A program made the position numbers and the translations under genes. From positions 14,054 to 78,053 of the forward strand of contig DASQZT010000144.1 in assembly GCA_035638575.1 (NCBI GenBank): DNA of 64,000 nucleotides. Direction: 5' to 3'. The stretch comes from DASQZT01 sp035638575. GTDB taxonomy: Bacteria; Acidobacteriota; Terriglobia; Bryobacterales; Bryobacteraceae. Below are positions 33,414-43,317 of this stretch, piece after piece. The notes beneath the pieces are model-generated. The model had not been told where the DNA came from, ran no database searches, and saw only the letters and a program-made list of their open reading frames with translations. Numbering within the stretch: position 1 is the stretch's first letter; each line of letters starts with the position of its first letter.

Positions 33414-34832
33414 CTAACGCCGCTGGAGATGGCTGTGATGGCGGCTGTAGCCAAAGTAGATGCACAGGCCGAGCAGCAGCCATCCGCCCAGGCGCAGCCA
33501 GGTCATCATGTCGAGGAAGGCCATCATGGCGAAACAGACCAGCACGCCCAGGATCGGCACCACGGGTACCAGCGGTGTCCGATAGGGGCGCGGCGCGGCG
33601 GGATTGGTCCGGCGCATCACCATGATGCCGATACAGACAATCACGAATGCCAGCAGGGTTCCGATGCTGGTGAAGTGGCTCAGATTGGAAATGGGAACGA
33701 AGGCGGCCAACAGCGCGGAGAAGCACATCACAATCAGGTTGGAACGGTAGGGCGTCTGGAACTTGGGATGGATGAAGGAAAACATCGCGGGCAGCAGGCC
33801 GTCGCGCGACATGGAGTAGAAGACTCGAGATTGGCCCAGCAGCATGACCAGAATCACGGAGCTGTATCCGGCGATGATCCCGATATAGATGACCGTCTGA
33901 AGCGCGGCGGAGGGGAACAGCGAGATCACGGTTCCGACCGGGGCGGCGTCGCCCTTGAAAATCTTGTAGGGAACCATGCCGGTGAGGACGCGGGCAAACA
34001 GTATATAAAGGATGGTGCAAACCACCAGCGAGCCGATGATGCCGATGGGCATGTCGCGCTGCGGCTTTCTGGCCTCCTGGGCGGCGGTGGAAACCGCGTC
34101 GAACCCGATGTAGGCGAAGAAGATCACTCCCGCGCCGCGCATGATGCCGCTCCAGCCGTATTCGCCCAGGGTGCCGGTGTTGGGCGGAATGAAGGGCACG
34201 TAGTTCTCGGGCTTCACGTACGAATAGCCGACGATGATCACCACCACGACGATGGTCACCTTGATGCAGACGATGATGGCGTTGACGCGGGCGGACTCCG
34301 AGATCCCGATGATCAGCAGGCAGGAGACGATCACGATGACGAAGAGGGCCGGCAGGTTGATGAGGCCGGGCTGCGGGTCCCAGGGGCAGTGGGTCAGATC
34401 GTTCGGCAGCTCGATGGAGAAGCGATGCAATAGCTTGACTACGTAGCTCGACCAGCTGACCGATACGGTGGCGGCGCCGATGGCGTACTCGATGACCAGG
34501 TCCCATCCGATGATCCAGGCCAGCAGCTCGCCCATGGTGGCATAGGCATACGTGTAGGCGCTGCCGGCGATGGGGATCATGGTGGCGAACTCGCTGTAGC
34601 ACATGCCGGCGAAGGCGCACCCGATGGCGGCCACCACGAAAGAGATCACGACGGCGGGACCGGCGTGATCGGCCGCGGCGATCCCGGTCAGGGAGAATAA
34701 GCCGGCGCCGATAATGGCGCCGATGCCCAACGCCACGAGGTTCACCGGCCCCAGCGTCTTCTTCAGGTGATGCTGGCCGCCTTCGGACTCGGCAATGATT
34801 TTGTCCAGCGACTTTTTTTCAAAGAGACCCAT
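33414..34832 (-). CDS. APC-family amino-acid permease (CAT-like)
   Basis: 472 residues with 12-13 helices. The helix-1 signature LVALGIGAIIGAGLFSLTG and the consensus FFAYIGFDAVSTAAQEARKP of cationic-amino-acid-type permeases are visible. The C-terminal tail is basic. It follows a paralogous permease after 10 bases and shares an operon with it, a third APC transporter and thiE. The amino acid carried cannot be told. Confidence 0.9.
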   Translation of the reverse strand: MGLFEKKSLDKIIAESEGGQHHLKKTLGPVNLVALGIGAIIGAGLFSLTGIAAADHAGPAVVISFVVAAIGCAFAGMCYSEFATMIPIAGSAYTYAYATMGELLAWIIGWDLVIEYAIGAATVSVSWSSYVVKLLHRFSIELPNDLTHCPWDPQPGLINLPALFVIVIVSCLLIIGISESARVNAIIVCIKVTIVVVVIIVGYSYVKPENYVPFIPPNTGTLGEYGWSGIMRGAGVIFFAYIGFDAVSTAAQEARKPQRDMPIGIIGSLVVCTILYILFARVLTGMVPYKIFKGDAAPVGTVISLFPSAALQTVIYIGIIAGYSSVILVMLLGQSRVFYSMSRDGLLPAMFSFIHPKFQTPYRSNLIVMCFSALLAAFVPISNLSHFTSIGTLLAFVIVCIGIMVMRRTNPAAPRPYRTPLVPVVPILGVLVCFAMMAFLDMMTWLRLGGWLLLGLCIYFGYSRHHSHLQRR

Positions 34833-34842
34833 GGGGGATTAG

Positions 34843-36465
34843 TCACGATCGGGTGACAGTCGGGCGCGGCTCGGGTTGAGGTTGGGCAGCCGCTAACGCC
34901 AGGCGGCTGTGATGCCGTCCGTAGCTGAAGTACACGACCAGGCCGATGATCAGCCAGCCGATCAGGCGCGCCCAGTTGAGCCAGCCCAGCTTGTACATCA
35001 TGTACCCGTTGAAACAGATGCCGAGTATCGGAACCAAGGGCACCCACGGGGTCCGGAACGGCCTCGCCTGAGCCGGGTTGGTCTTGCGCAGAACCATGAC
35101 CGCCGTACAGACGATGACGAAGGCCAGCAGAGTCCCGATATTCACCATCTTTCCGATGTCTTCGATGGGGGTCACGCTGCCTACGACGCCGGCCAGAGTC
35201 CCGACCAGGATGGTGTTCTTCCATGGCGTCCGGAACTTGGGGTGAATGTCGGCGAAGAACTTTCTGGGCAGCAGCCCGTCGTTGGCCATGGCATAGAGCA
35301 CGCGCGTCTGACCCAACAACATGACGAGCATCACACTGGTGAGACCGGCCAGCGCGCCGATGGTAATCACGTGCGACGCGGTCGCCAGGCCGCGGTCCAG
35401 AAACGCCCGGGCGATGGGAGCTTCGATATTGATCTCGCGCCAGGGAACCATTCCGGTGAGCACGCAGGCAACCAGGATATAAAGCAGCGTGCACACCACG
35501 AGGGAGGTGATAATGCCGATGGGCAAATCGCGCTGCGGGTTCCTGGATTCCTGCGCGGTGGTGGATACCGCGTCGAATCCGATATAGGCAAAAAAGATAT
35601 AGGCGGCTCCCGCTCCGATGCCGGAAAAACCGTAGGGGGCGAAGGAAGACCAGTCGTGTCCCCAGTTCGCCGCGTTTATAAACCGGATTCCCATGGCAAT
35701 GACGAACAAGACCACCGAAACCTTAACCACTACGATGGTGGTGTTGAAGCGGGCGCTTTCCTTGATCCCGATCACCAGAATCGCGGTGATGCACAGAGCG
35801 ATGAGGAATGCCGGAAGATTGAAGCCGAATTGAACCCCGAAGATGGAGGGGGCGCTCAGCAAATCGTTGGCGCGGTCGACCAAGTTAGGCGAGTGCGCGC
35901 CCAGGATTTCGCCGACCTTGTCCATAAACGCCTGCGTGCCCGGCACGAGGTTGGGGTCGGCGGCCTGCGCCATCTGGCGCGCCACGATACCTTGTGCGGT
36001 TTTCAGCGCGGTCCAGTGGTCGTAGGCCAGCCACAAGGGCATCTTGATGTGGAAGATGTTCAACAGCTCGATGAAGTGGTTGGACCAGCCGGAGGAGACG
36101 GTCGAGGCGCCCATGGCATACTCCAGCGTGAGGTCCCAGCCGATGATCCAGGCCAGAAGCTCGCCCAAGGTGGCGTAGGCGTAGGTGTAGGCGCTTCCGG
36201 CCAGCGGGATCATGGCGGCGAATTCGGCATAGCAGAGACCGGCGAAAGTACAGCCCAAGCCCGACACCACGAACGATAGCATCAAGCCCGGGCCGGCGTA
36301 GTGCGCGCCGAGGCCGGAGAGGACGAAAATGCCCGCGCCGATGATGGCGCCCACGCCGAGCGCCGTGAGTTGAAACGGCCCCAGGGTGCGCTTGAGGCTG
36401 TGTTCTCCCGACTCCTGCGCCTCCGTCACCAGCAGGTCCATCGATTTCGTTGCAAACAGGCTCAT
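34843..36465 (-). CDS. APC-family amino-acid permease (CAT-like) with extended loop
   Basis: The ATG at 36465 (MSLFATKSMDLLVTEAQESG) gives 540 residues and the same signatures as its neighbour (LGVGAIIGAGIFVLSGLG, FFAYIGFDAVSTTAQESRNP). It contains about 60 extra residues between helices (roughly 140-210; TALKTAQGIVARQMAQAADP), which its paralogue lacks. Its start overlaps the stop of the upstream APC gene by 4 bases. A much longer open frame upstream is antisense-like and not used. Confidence 0.9.
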   Translation of the reverse strand: MSLFATKSMDLLVTEAQESGEHSLKRTLGPFQLTALGVGAIIGAGIFVLSGLGAHYAGPGLMLSFVVSGLGCTFAGLCYAEFAAMIPLAGSAYTYAYATLGELLAWIIGWDLTLEYAMGASTVSSGWSNHFIELLNIFHIKMPLWLAYDHWTALKTAQGIVARQMAQAADPNLVPGTQAFMDKVGEILGAHSPNLVDRANDLLSAPSIFGVQFGFNLPAFLIALCITAILVIGIKESARFNTTIVVVKVSVVLFVIAMGIRFINAANWGHDWSSFAPYGFSGIGAGAAYIFFAYIGFDAVSTTAQESRNPQRDLPIGIITSLVVCTLLYILVACVLTGMVPWREINIEAPIARAFLDRGLATASHVITIGALAGLTSVMLVMLLGQTRVLYAMANDGLLPRKFFADIHPKFRTPWKNTILVGTLAGVVGSVTPIEDIGKMVNIGTLLAFVIVCTAVMVLRKTNPAQARPFRTPWVPLVPILGICFNGYMMYKLGWLNWARLIGWLIIGLVVYFSYGRHHSRLALAAAQPQPEPRPTVTRS

Positions 36466-37862
36466 TGGGCCGCCTTCCTTCTCCAAATCAAATAGACCGG
36501 CAAGCCCAGCAGAACGATGATGAGCCCCGGCCAGGTGTAGTCCGGTTTGTACAACAACAGCAAAACCTCGATCAAACCCGCGGCCGCGATATACGCCGCG
36601 GGCAGCACGGGATAGCCAAGAGCCTTGTAGGGCCGGTCCAAATCGGGTCTCGTGCGACGGAGCACAAACAGTCCGGCAATCGTCAGAATGTAGAAGAGCA
36701 GTACGGCAAAGATAACATAATCCAGCAGGTCGTTGTAACGGCCGGTGAGGGTGAGGAGCGCGGCCCAGCAGCACTGCATCACGAGCGAGAAGACCGGGGT
36801 GTGATGGGCGGGGTCGAGCCGGCCGGCTCGGGCGAAGAACAGCTTGTCCCGGGCCATGGCGTAGTACACGCGGGCGCCGGAGAGGATCAGGCCGTTGTTG
36901 CAGCCGAAGGTGGAAATCATGATGGCGGCGGCCATCAACTGCACGGCCACGGCGCCGAACATCTTCGCCGCGGCGGCGGTAGCGACGCGGTCCTCGGCGG
37001 CGTGCTGGATCTCGGGAAACGTCAGCACATTGAGGTAGACGAAGTTGGAGGCGATGTACAGGGCCGACACCACGACCACGCCGAGAGCGAGCGAAAGCGG
37101 CAGGTTGCGCCGCGGATTGCGCACTTCGCCGGCGGTGAAGGTTACGTTGTTCCAGGCGTCGGAGGAGAACAGCGCGCCCACCATGGCTACTCCGACGAGC
37201 CGCACGGTATCGAAGTTCCAACCGGAGTTGCGCCAGAAGCCGGTGAAGTTGCTGGCCACCGCCGGGGCGTTGCGTCCCAGCAGGAAGCCGAAGCCCACGA
37301 GCCCCAGCAGGGCGGCGATCTTGGCGAAGGTGAAGACGTTCTGCACCACCGCCCCGGTGCGGATACCGCGCGTGTTGCTCCAGGTGAGAAAGACGATCAG
37401 CAGGATGGCCAGCAGTTGCTGGGTGGTGACTCCGATTTTGCCGCTGCCCACCAGGTAGTTCTGTGCCGAAATCCACGGAACGAACACGCCGGTGTACTTG
37501 GCGAAGGCCACGGCCACGGCGGCGATAGTGCCGGTCTGGATCACCAGGAAGAGCGTCCAGCCATAGAGAAAGCCCCACAGCGGACCGAAGGCTTCGCGCA
37601 GGTAGACATACTGCCCGCCGGCGTGCGGCATGGCGGCCGCCAGCTCGCCGTAGCTCAGGGCGGCGATGAGGGTGAGGGCCGCGGTGACCAGCCACGTCAT
37701 GATCATGAGGCCGGGCGATTGGACCTGGCGCGAGATGTCGGCGGCGACGATGAAGACGCCGGAGCCGATCATGGAACCCATGACCAGGGTGGTGGAGTCG
37801 ATCAGGCCGAGGCCTTTGACGAGACCTTGCCCCGCTACGCCGTCTTGACGAGTTGTTGCCAT
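36462..37862 (-). CDS. APC-family amino-acid/polyamine permease
   Basis: 466 residues and 12 helices. LVMGSMIGSGVFIVAADISR is the helix-1 substrate segment, and LSYGELAAAMPHAGGQYVYL is the typical APC helix-2/3 motif. STFGCNNGLILSGARVYYAM is another family hallmark. It resembles the LAT/AspT-like serine/threonine-type subgroup rather than the CAT type of the two following permeases. Overlaps thiE by 28 bases at its start and the next permease by 4 bases. Confidence 0.9.
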   Translation of the reverse strand: MATTRQDGVAGQGLVKGLGLIDSTTLVMGSMIGSGVFIVAADISRQVQSPGLMIMTWLVTAALTLIAALSYGELAAAMPHAGGQYVYLREAFGPLWGFLYGWTLFLVIQTGTIAAVAVAFAKYTGVFVPWISAQNYLVGSGKIGVTTQQLLAILLIVFLTWSNTRGIRTGAVVQNVFTFAKIAALLGLVGFGFLLGRNAPAVASNFTGFWRNSGWNFDTVRLVGVAMVGALFSSDAWNNVTFTAGEVRNPRRNLPLSLALGVVVVSALYIASNFVYLNVLTFPEIQHAAEDRVATAAAAKMFGAVAVQLMAAAIMISTFGCNNGLILSGARVYYAMARDKLFFARAGRLDPAHHTPVFSLVMQCCWAALLTLTGRYNDLLDYVIFAVLLFYILTIAGLFVLRRTRPDLDRPYKALGYPVLPAAYIAAAGLIEVLLLLYKPDYTWPGLIIVLLGLPVYLIWRRKAAQ

Positions 37863-38479
37863 TGTTCCATCCGTTCCCGCAGAGATCGGGGGGTCGCGCT
37901 CGCAGGCAGCAGGCCGGAGATCACGGCGAGGGAATCGGCGCCGGCCGCCAGCACTTCGAGCGCGTTTTCATACGTGATGCCGCCGATCGCGACCAGCGGT
38001 TTTTCGAGAAGCGCGCGGCAGCGGCGGACCTCGCCAACGCCCACCACCGGGTCGGGATCGCGCTTGGACGAGGTGCCGAAGACGGGGCCGAGAGCCACGT
38101 AGTCCACGGGTTCGCCCGCGGCCGCGCAAAGTTGCGGCAGGTTGTGGCTGGAGAAGCCGATGACGGCATCGGGGCCCATGAGGCGGCGGGCATCGCGGGG
38201 CAGGAGATCGTCCTGGCCGACGTGCAGGCCGGCGTCGAGCAGCAGGGCGAAATCGGCGCGGTCGTTGACGATGAACGGGGCGCCGGATTCGCGGCACATC
38301 AGCGCCACCTGGCGGGCGGAATCGAACACGGCGCGGCTCCAGTGGGCTTTGTGGCGGAGCTGAAGAATGCCGGCGCCGCCCTCGAGAAACGCGGCGGCGG
38401 CGGCGGGGAGCGAGATGCCGCGACGGTCGAGCGACTCCGAATCGAGGATCGGGTAAAGGCGCGGCAGCTTGATGCCCAT
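37835..38479 (-). CDS. thiE: Thiamine-phosphate synthase
   Basis: The ATG at 38479 (MGIKLPRLYPILDSE) gives 214 residues of the ThiE barrel. Visible motifs are QLRHKAHWS (pyrophosphate binding), FIVNDRADFALLLDAGLHVG, VDYVALGPVFGTSSKRDP and VAIGGITYENALEVLAAGAD. It joins HMP-PP to thiazole phosphate. First gene of the operon with three APC permeases; a link to transport of a thiamine precursor or amino acid is possible but not shown. Confidence 0.93.
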   Translation of the reverse strand: MGIKLPRLYPILDSESLDRRGISLPAAAAAFLEGGAGILQLRHKAHWSRAVFDSARQVALMCRESGAPFIVNDRADFALLLDAGLHVGQDDLLPRDARRLMGPDAVIGFSSHNLPQLCAAAGEPVDYVALGPVFGTSSKRDPDPVVGVGEVRRCRALLEKPLVAIGGITYENALEVLAAGADSLAVISGLLPASATPRSLRERMEQWQQLVKTA

Positions 38480-38559
38480 GGGCGGAATTGCCCATGATAC
38501 CGCAGGCTGAGGAGGACACCTGTGGGGATCTTTTTCGGGGGAACATCGTATAGGACAAT

Positions 38560-39450
38560 ATGAATATGATTCGCTGGGTTCTTCCGCTTCTGGCATCCGT
38601 TGCGGCTTTCGGACAGACTGCTCCGGCGCGGCCGGAATTCGAGGTGGCCTCCATCAAACCGTCGGCCCCGCCTTCAGCGGACCGGGTCAACGTCGGCGTG
38701 CATGTGGACGGCGCCCAGGTCAGCATCACCTACCTTTCCTTGAAAGAGTACATCCGGATCGCGAACCAGGTGAAAGACTACCAGGTCACCGGACCGGAAT
38801 GGATCACATCGGCGAGGTTCGATATCGCGGCCAAGCTGCCGGCGGGTGCGACGCGCGAGCAGATTCCGGAGATGCTGCAAGCGCTGCTGGCGGACCGGTT
38901 CCAGGTGAAACTCCACCACGAAACGAAGGAGTTTCCGGTGTATGCCATCGTGGTTGGCAAAGGTGGCTCGAAGCTGAAGGAGTCGGCGCTCGATCCGGTG
39001 GAACCCGCGCCCTCCGGACCAGGCGACGGCCGGCCCCCCGTCAACGTCAGCGCCACCGGCGGACGCGATGGAGTCGCTTTCAGCCTCGGGAGGGGGGCGT
39101 CCTTCTCGTTCGCCAACAACCGGGTGGAAGGCAAGAAGCTGACGATGACCGGTCTGGCCGATACCCTATGGCGGTTCGTGGACCGGCCGGTAGTGGACAT
39201 GACCGAGCTAACGGGAACTTACGATTTCACGCTGGACTTGACGCCGGAGGATTACCGCGCCATGTTGATCCGCTCGGCGCTCACGGCGGGGGTGACGCTG
39301 CCCCCCGAAGCGTTGCGGCTGGTGGATGGCTCGACCCTCGATTCGCTCTTCAACTCCTTCCAGGCCTTGGGGCTCAAGCTGGAGCCGCGCAAGGCTCCGC
39401 TGCCGGTGCTGGTGGTGGATCACGCGGAGAAGGCACCAACGGAGAATTGA
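38560..39450 (+). CDS. TIGR03435-family exported protein
   Basis: 296 residues with a signal peptide (MNMIRWVLPLLASVAAFGQT), then FEVASIKPSAPP, the hallmark start of the acidobacterial TIGR03435 (DUF3738) family. YLSLKEYIRIANQVKDYQVT, RFDIAAKLPAGATREQIPEM, LLADRFQVKLHHETKEFPVY and the closing DLTPEDY are all present. The family occurs in dozens of copies in Solibacter genomes; function unknown. Strong taxonomic marker. Confidence 0.93.
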   Translation: MNMIRWVLPLLASVAAFGQTAPARPEFEVASIKPSAPPSADRVNVGVHVDGAQVSITYLSLKEYIRIANQVKDYQVTGPEWITSARFDIAAKLPAGATREQIPEMLQALLADRFQVKLHHETKEFPVYAIVVGKGGSKLKESALDPVEPAPSGPGDGRPPVNVSATGGRDGVAFSLGRGASFSFANNRVEGKKLTMTGLADTLWRFVDRPVVDMTELTGTYDFTLDLTPEDYRAMLIRSALTAGVTLPPEALRLVDGSTLDSLFNSFQALGLKLEPRKAPLPVLVVDHAEKAPTEN

Positions 39451-39468
39451 GCGTCAGGCCTGCGGGCT

Positions 39469-40341
39469 CTATTTCACCTTCAGCGTCTTCTTGAGCCACG
39501 CGACCATCTCGGGCTTCCAGTGCTGCTGCTCGGGCGCGCGCCAGGTTCCCATCCCGTGGCCGCCGCCCTCGACGGTGATCAGCTCGCAGGCGGCGCCCAC
39601 CTTGCGCATCGCCTCGCACATGGCGGGCGATTGGTCGTACGACACCTGATCATCCTTAGTCCCGTGGATGCACAGGAACGGCGGCATTCCTTTGTGGACG
39701 GCGAAAATGGGCGAGATGGCGCGCAGTTTCGCCAGGCCGGCTTCGTCCAGCTGCTCGGCGCCGAAGAAACGAATGCCGCCGCCTTTGGCAATGTGCCCGT
39801 TGATGCTGGTCATGTTGAACAGCTCGGGATGATCGCGGCGCTCGAGGGCGAGCTTGCCGTAATCCACCGCTCCATAAATGTCCACTACGGCCGCGACCCT
39901 GATTTCGGGCGTCTCGTGCGTCCCGGCGTAGTTGACGAGAAAGCCGCCGGCCGATTCGCCGGCGATGGCAATCTTCGAGACATCCAAGCGGTAGGTGCGG
40001 GCGTTGGCCTTGACCCACCGGATGGCGCTGTCAAGATCCTCGTTGGCCTCGGGAAAGCGGAACTCCGGCGCCATCCGGTAGTCGATGCTGAACCACGCGA
40101 AGCCCGCGCCGGCCAGGACGTCGAACAGAGGCCGGACATTGGTGCTCTTGCTTCCGGCGTCGAACCCTCCGCCGTGGACCAGGATGGCAGCGGGAAACGG
40201 CCCGGCTCCGTCGGGAACGTGGAGGTCGAGCAGCACCGGCTTCCCGCCCGGGCGGGCGTACTCGACATCCTTCTGATCCTGGGCCGCGGCCGCCAGAGTC
40301 GCGGCGCAGGCAATCGCCAGAGTGAGAATGAATCTCCGCAT
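39469..40341 (-). CDS. Exported alpha/beta hydrolase (carboxylesterase-like)
   Basis: The ATG at 40341 gives a signal peptide (MRRFILTLAIACAATLAAAA) and a BD-FAE/lipase-like domain. The oxyanion motif is HGGGFDAGS, the nucleophile GESAGGFLVN, the acid GTKDDQVSYD and the His GGGHGMGTW. At 290 residues with an intact triad it should be an active esterase. Convergent with the TIGR03435 gene. Confidence 0.88.
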   Translation of the reverse strand: MRRFILTLAIACAATLAAAAQDQKDVEYARPGGKPVLLDLHVPDGAGPFPAAILVHGGGFDAGSKSTNVRPLFDVLAGAGFAWFSIDYRMAPEFRFPEANEDLDSAIRWVKANARTYRLDVSKIAIAGESAGGFLVNYAGTHETPEIRVAAVVDIYGAVDYGKLALERRDHPELFNMTSINGHIAKGGGIRFFGAEQLDEAGLAKLRAISPIFAVHKGMPPFLCIHGTKDDQVSYDQSPAMCEAMRKVGAACELITVEGGGHGMGTWRAPEQQHWKPEMVAWLKKTLKVK

Positions 40342-40668
40342 TGGTAGAGATTGTATCAGGATCGCCAGGGCGGCACGTCCATGCGCCGGAATGGGCTCCA
40401 CAAGCACGGCGCAGGCAGGCGACTCGAGCGACATCAGGTCGTGGCAGCCTGCGCCGGGAACCGTCACGGAAGTGAGAGAATCGCCCGCGCCCCGGCCTTC
40501 TCCTCATCAGCGGCGAAGAGCGACCGCGGCGTCACCGTGTCTTTCTCGCCCAATCCAGCGAAAGTTTTTTGCTTTCTTAGAACCCATGCTGTATACTCTT
40601 CCGAATACTTTGTTGGGAGAGGCAGCCAAAGCGGAACTCATGGCTAAACTTGCCCGGGAAGAGTGATT
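40342..40668 (+). promoter_or_regulatory. Intergenic region with a sigma-70-like promoter
   Basis: TTGCTT (40569-40574) and TATACT (40592-40597) are separated by exactly 17 bases, about 70 bases before the PEP-CTERM gene. The rest of the 327 bases holds no supported gene. A 26-codon frame at 40587-40666 ends 2 bases before the start at 40669 but overlaps the -10 box, so it is unlikely to be translated from this promoter. Confidence 0.55.
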
Positions 40669-41817
40669 ATGACGCCGAACCGTTTTCTGCCGCTTTTGGC
40701 AATGACTTTGGTTCCTGTCGGGATTAGCTATGCCTCAGTGATCGTCGACACGGTTCCCTCGACTAGTTTCACGGTCACCCTTTTGACGCCGGGCGATCAG
40801 ATCAGTATCATGAATGGGCCGGTGGAAAGCGGCTTTCAGACGACTGAAATCTCCAGCAGCTTGAACGATTTCACACCGATAGCCTTCGCCAACAAGACTA
40901 ATGTGACGGTGAATGACACCGGCGGTGGAAGCAGCTTCAACCTGAACATTCCGAATCCGGCGGCTGGCCTGGCGGGCCTGACCGTGAACGGCGGCAATGG
41001 AGCCGGTTCGTTCCTGGTGACTCCGTCGGCTACGATTCCGTTCACCATCAATGGCGGCGGCAATCCGCAGCCGGCCCCCGGCAATGTTCTGTTCCTCAAT
41101 CCGTTCGGGACGACCGGTGCAAGCCTGGCGGACACGAATTCGGCGACGGGATTTCAGGGAGCGTGGACTTTTACGAACCGGCAACCGGTGAATTTCACCG
41201 GGCTCGAGACGCTTAGCCAAGGCCCAGCCCCAGCCGTAGTTGACACGGTGCCCTCGACTAATTTCACTCTCGACCTTTTGACGCCGGGCGATCAAATCAA
41301 TATCGTGAGTGGGCCGGTGGAAAGTGGCGTCCAGACGATTGAAATCTACAGCAGCTTGAACGATTTCGCACCGATAGCCATCGCCAACAAGACTCATGTG
41401 ACGGTGAACGACACTGGGGGTGGAAGCACCTTCAACGTGGACATTCCGATTCCGGCGGCCGGCCTGGCGGGCCTGACCGTGAACGGCGGCAATGGAGCTG
41501 ACATTTTCGACGTGACTCCGTCGGTCACGATTCCGTTCACCATCAATGGCGGCGGCAATCCGCAGCCGGCCCCCGGCAATGTTCTGATGGTCGATCTGTC
41601 AGGTTTGACCGGTGCAAACCTGGCGGACACGAATTCGGCGACGGGATTTCAGGGATCGTGGACCTTTACGGACAGTCAAGCGGTGGGTTTCACCGGGATC
41701 GAGACGCTCGAGCCGAGCCAGGTGGCGCCCGAACCCGGCGTCCTGCCGCTGGTGGCAGCGAGCCTCGCCGGCTTGCTCATAGCCCGGAGGCGGCTCAGCG
41801 CCCACCCAACACGATAG
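40669..41817 (+). CDS. PEP-CTERM-sorted surface protein with two tandem repeats
   Basis: 382 residues. The signal peptide (MTPNRFLPLLAMTLVPVGIS) is followed by two repeats of about 160 residues. Both begin VDTVPST.FT and include LTPGDQI, VNDTGGGS, AAGLAGLTVNGGNGA and the segment FTINGGGNPQPAPGNVL. The end is VAPEPGVLPLVAASLAGLLI plus ARRRL, a PEP-CTERM sorting signal recognised by exosortases. Secreted and probably envelope-attached; role unknown. The repeats are also very similar at DNA level, so the duplication is recent. An earlier GTG at 40663 is possible. Confidence 0.88.
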   Translation: MTPNRFLPLLAMTLVPVGISYASVIVDTVPSTSFTVTLLTPGDQISIMNGPVESGFQTTEISSSLNDFTPIAFANKTNVTVNDTGGGSSFNLNIPNPAAGLAGLTVNGGNGAGSFLVTPSATIPFTINGGGNPQPAPGNVLFLNPFGTTGASLADTNSATGFQGAWTFTNRQPVNFTGLETLSQGPAPAVVDTVPSTNFTLDLLTPGDQINIVSGPVESGVQTIEIYSSLNDFAPIAIANKTHVTVNDTGGGSTFNVDIPIPAAGLAGLTVNGGNGADIFDVTPSVTIPFTINGGGNPQPAPGNVLMVDLSGLTGANLADTNSATGFQGSWTFTDSQAVGFTGIETLEPSQVAPEPGVLPLVAASLAGLLIARRRLSAHPTR

Positions 41818-41928
41818 AGACCGGCCTGATCTCCCGGGGCGGCGGCCGGCATCGTTGGCCGGCCGCTCCCTCACGGCCGTTGCTCGGAATCGGGAGCGGA
41901 GTTGGCACGGTTATTCCGTGACGAGCAC

Positions 41929-43317
41929 TTACCGCGCGTTGACCAGCCGGCCGTTCTCATCCAGGTGCGGATAGGGGCCGCCGGTTCTATATTCGTCGAG
42001 AATGTACTTGTCGAACTGCGGGGTGGGCTCGAAGTAGCCGGGGACCCGAAGGTGCGCCTTGCAGGCTTCTTCGTTCAGCTCCACGCCAATGCCCGGCGTA
42101 TCGGGCACCGTGATGTAACCATTCTGGATGATCGGTTTGGCGGGCCCGTTTACCAGGTCTCCCCACCAGGGGATGTCAACGGCGTGGTTCTCCATCACCA
42201 TGAAGTCCTTGAGCGTGGCAATCATGTGGACCGACGCCATGCAGCCCACCGGCGAGCCGGCGAAGTGGATGGCGGTGGGAATTCCGTACATGGACGCAAA
42301 ATCCGAAATGCGCTTGGTCTCGCGCATGCCTCCCGAGGTCAGCGGGTCCACGTGGATGATGTCCACGGCGTTGTTCTCGATGAGGGGACGGAATCCTTCC
42401 TCCAAGCCGAACAGGCTCTCGCCGGTGTTGATGGGGGTAACGGTCGATTCTTTGATTTCCTTGTAGGCACGCCAGTTCTTGGGAGCGTCACCGGAACCGA
42501 GAGTTCCCACCTGGAGGAGATCCTCGGCCCAGGCGAGCTCGAACTGCTCGAAGTAGCGGGCGTGGCGGATGGCGTCGTTCACATCGAGAGGGCCGAAGTG
42601 GTCGGCCGCGAGAGGCTGGTCCCAGCCGATGGCGTCGCGAACGGCCTGGATGTGTTCGCCGTACATCTGGAGCCCTTTGGCGGTGGCCACGCCGCGGGTG
42701 TTCAGGCCACCGGGCCGGTTGCGGATCATGGAGGGCATGATATCCATCTTGAAGAAGGTGAACCCCATCTTCTTGCGGGCGGTCATGCGGGTGGCATAGA
42801 TTTTAGGCTCGCTGCTTTCGGTGGTGTCGCAATAGCAGCGAACGCGGTTGCGGTACTGCGAGCCGATGAGGCGCCAGGCCGGCACGCCGTACACCTTGCC
42901 GGCGATATCGTGCAAAGCGAAATCGAGCGCGCTATAACCGCCGCCGAAACGGCGCTGGTTTGTGAAATTGCGGACGCTGTCCAGAATGGGCTCGATGTTC
43001 AGGGGATTGCGGCCCATGATATGGGGCTTGAGGACCAAGGCCATGCCTTCGTTGCCTGCGTCGCGGACCTCACCGAGGCCGTAAACGCCCTGGTTGGTGT
43101 CGATCTTGATGATGGGGTAATCGTAGTTGGTGGCGATGCGGATGGCCCGCATGTCGGTGATGCGCAACTGGCTGGGCGCGGAGTTGCGATTCACAGTGCC
43201 GGACTGGGGCGGCTGGGCGGCGGCGTTCTGTTCGTCGAGCATCGATCCGAGAGCGGCCGTACCAGCTACCATTCCAAACATGTTCCGCCGATTCAGGCCT
43301 TTCTTGGGGTTCGCCAT
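41929..43317 (-). CDS. Tat-exported enolase-superfamily enzyme (mandelate racemase/dehydratase-like)
   Basis: The ATG at 43317 gives a twin-arginine signal (MANPKKGLNRRNMFGMVAG, then TAALGSML) followed by an enolase-superfamily barrel. Candidate catalytic residues are the Lys in FFKMDIMP, an Asp in AADHFGPLD, Glu in AWAEDLLQV and NTGESLFGL, Asp in HVDPLTSGG and the His in IHFAGSPVG. The family covers sugar-acid dehydratases such as galactonate or mannonate dehydratase; substrate not determined. Export of such an enzyme is unusual outside this kind of bacterium. Confidence 0.85.
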   Translation of the reverse strand: MANPKKGLNRRNMFGMVAGTAALGSMLDEQNAAAQPPQSGTVNRNSAPSQLRITDMRAIRIATNYDYPIIKIDTNQGVYGLGEVRDAGNEGMALVLKPHIMGRNPLNIEPILDSVRNFTNQRRFGGGYSALDFALHDIAGKVYGVPAWRLIGSQYRNRVRCYCDTTESSEPKIYATRMTARKKMGFTFFKMDIMPSMIRNRPGGLNTRGVATAKGLQMYGEHIQAVRDAIGWDQPLAADHFGPLDVNDAIRHARYFEQFELAWAEDLLQVGTLGSGDAPKNWRAYKEIKESTVTPINTGESLFGLEEGFRPLIENNAVDIIHVDPLTSGGMRETKRISDFASMYGIPTAIHFAGSPVGCMASVHMIATLKDFMVMENHAVDIPWWGDLVNGPAKPIIQNGYITVPDTPGIGVELNEEACKAHLRVPGYFEPTPQFDKYILDEYRTGGPYPHLDENGRLVNAR

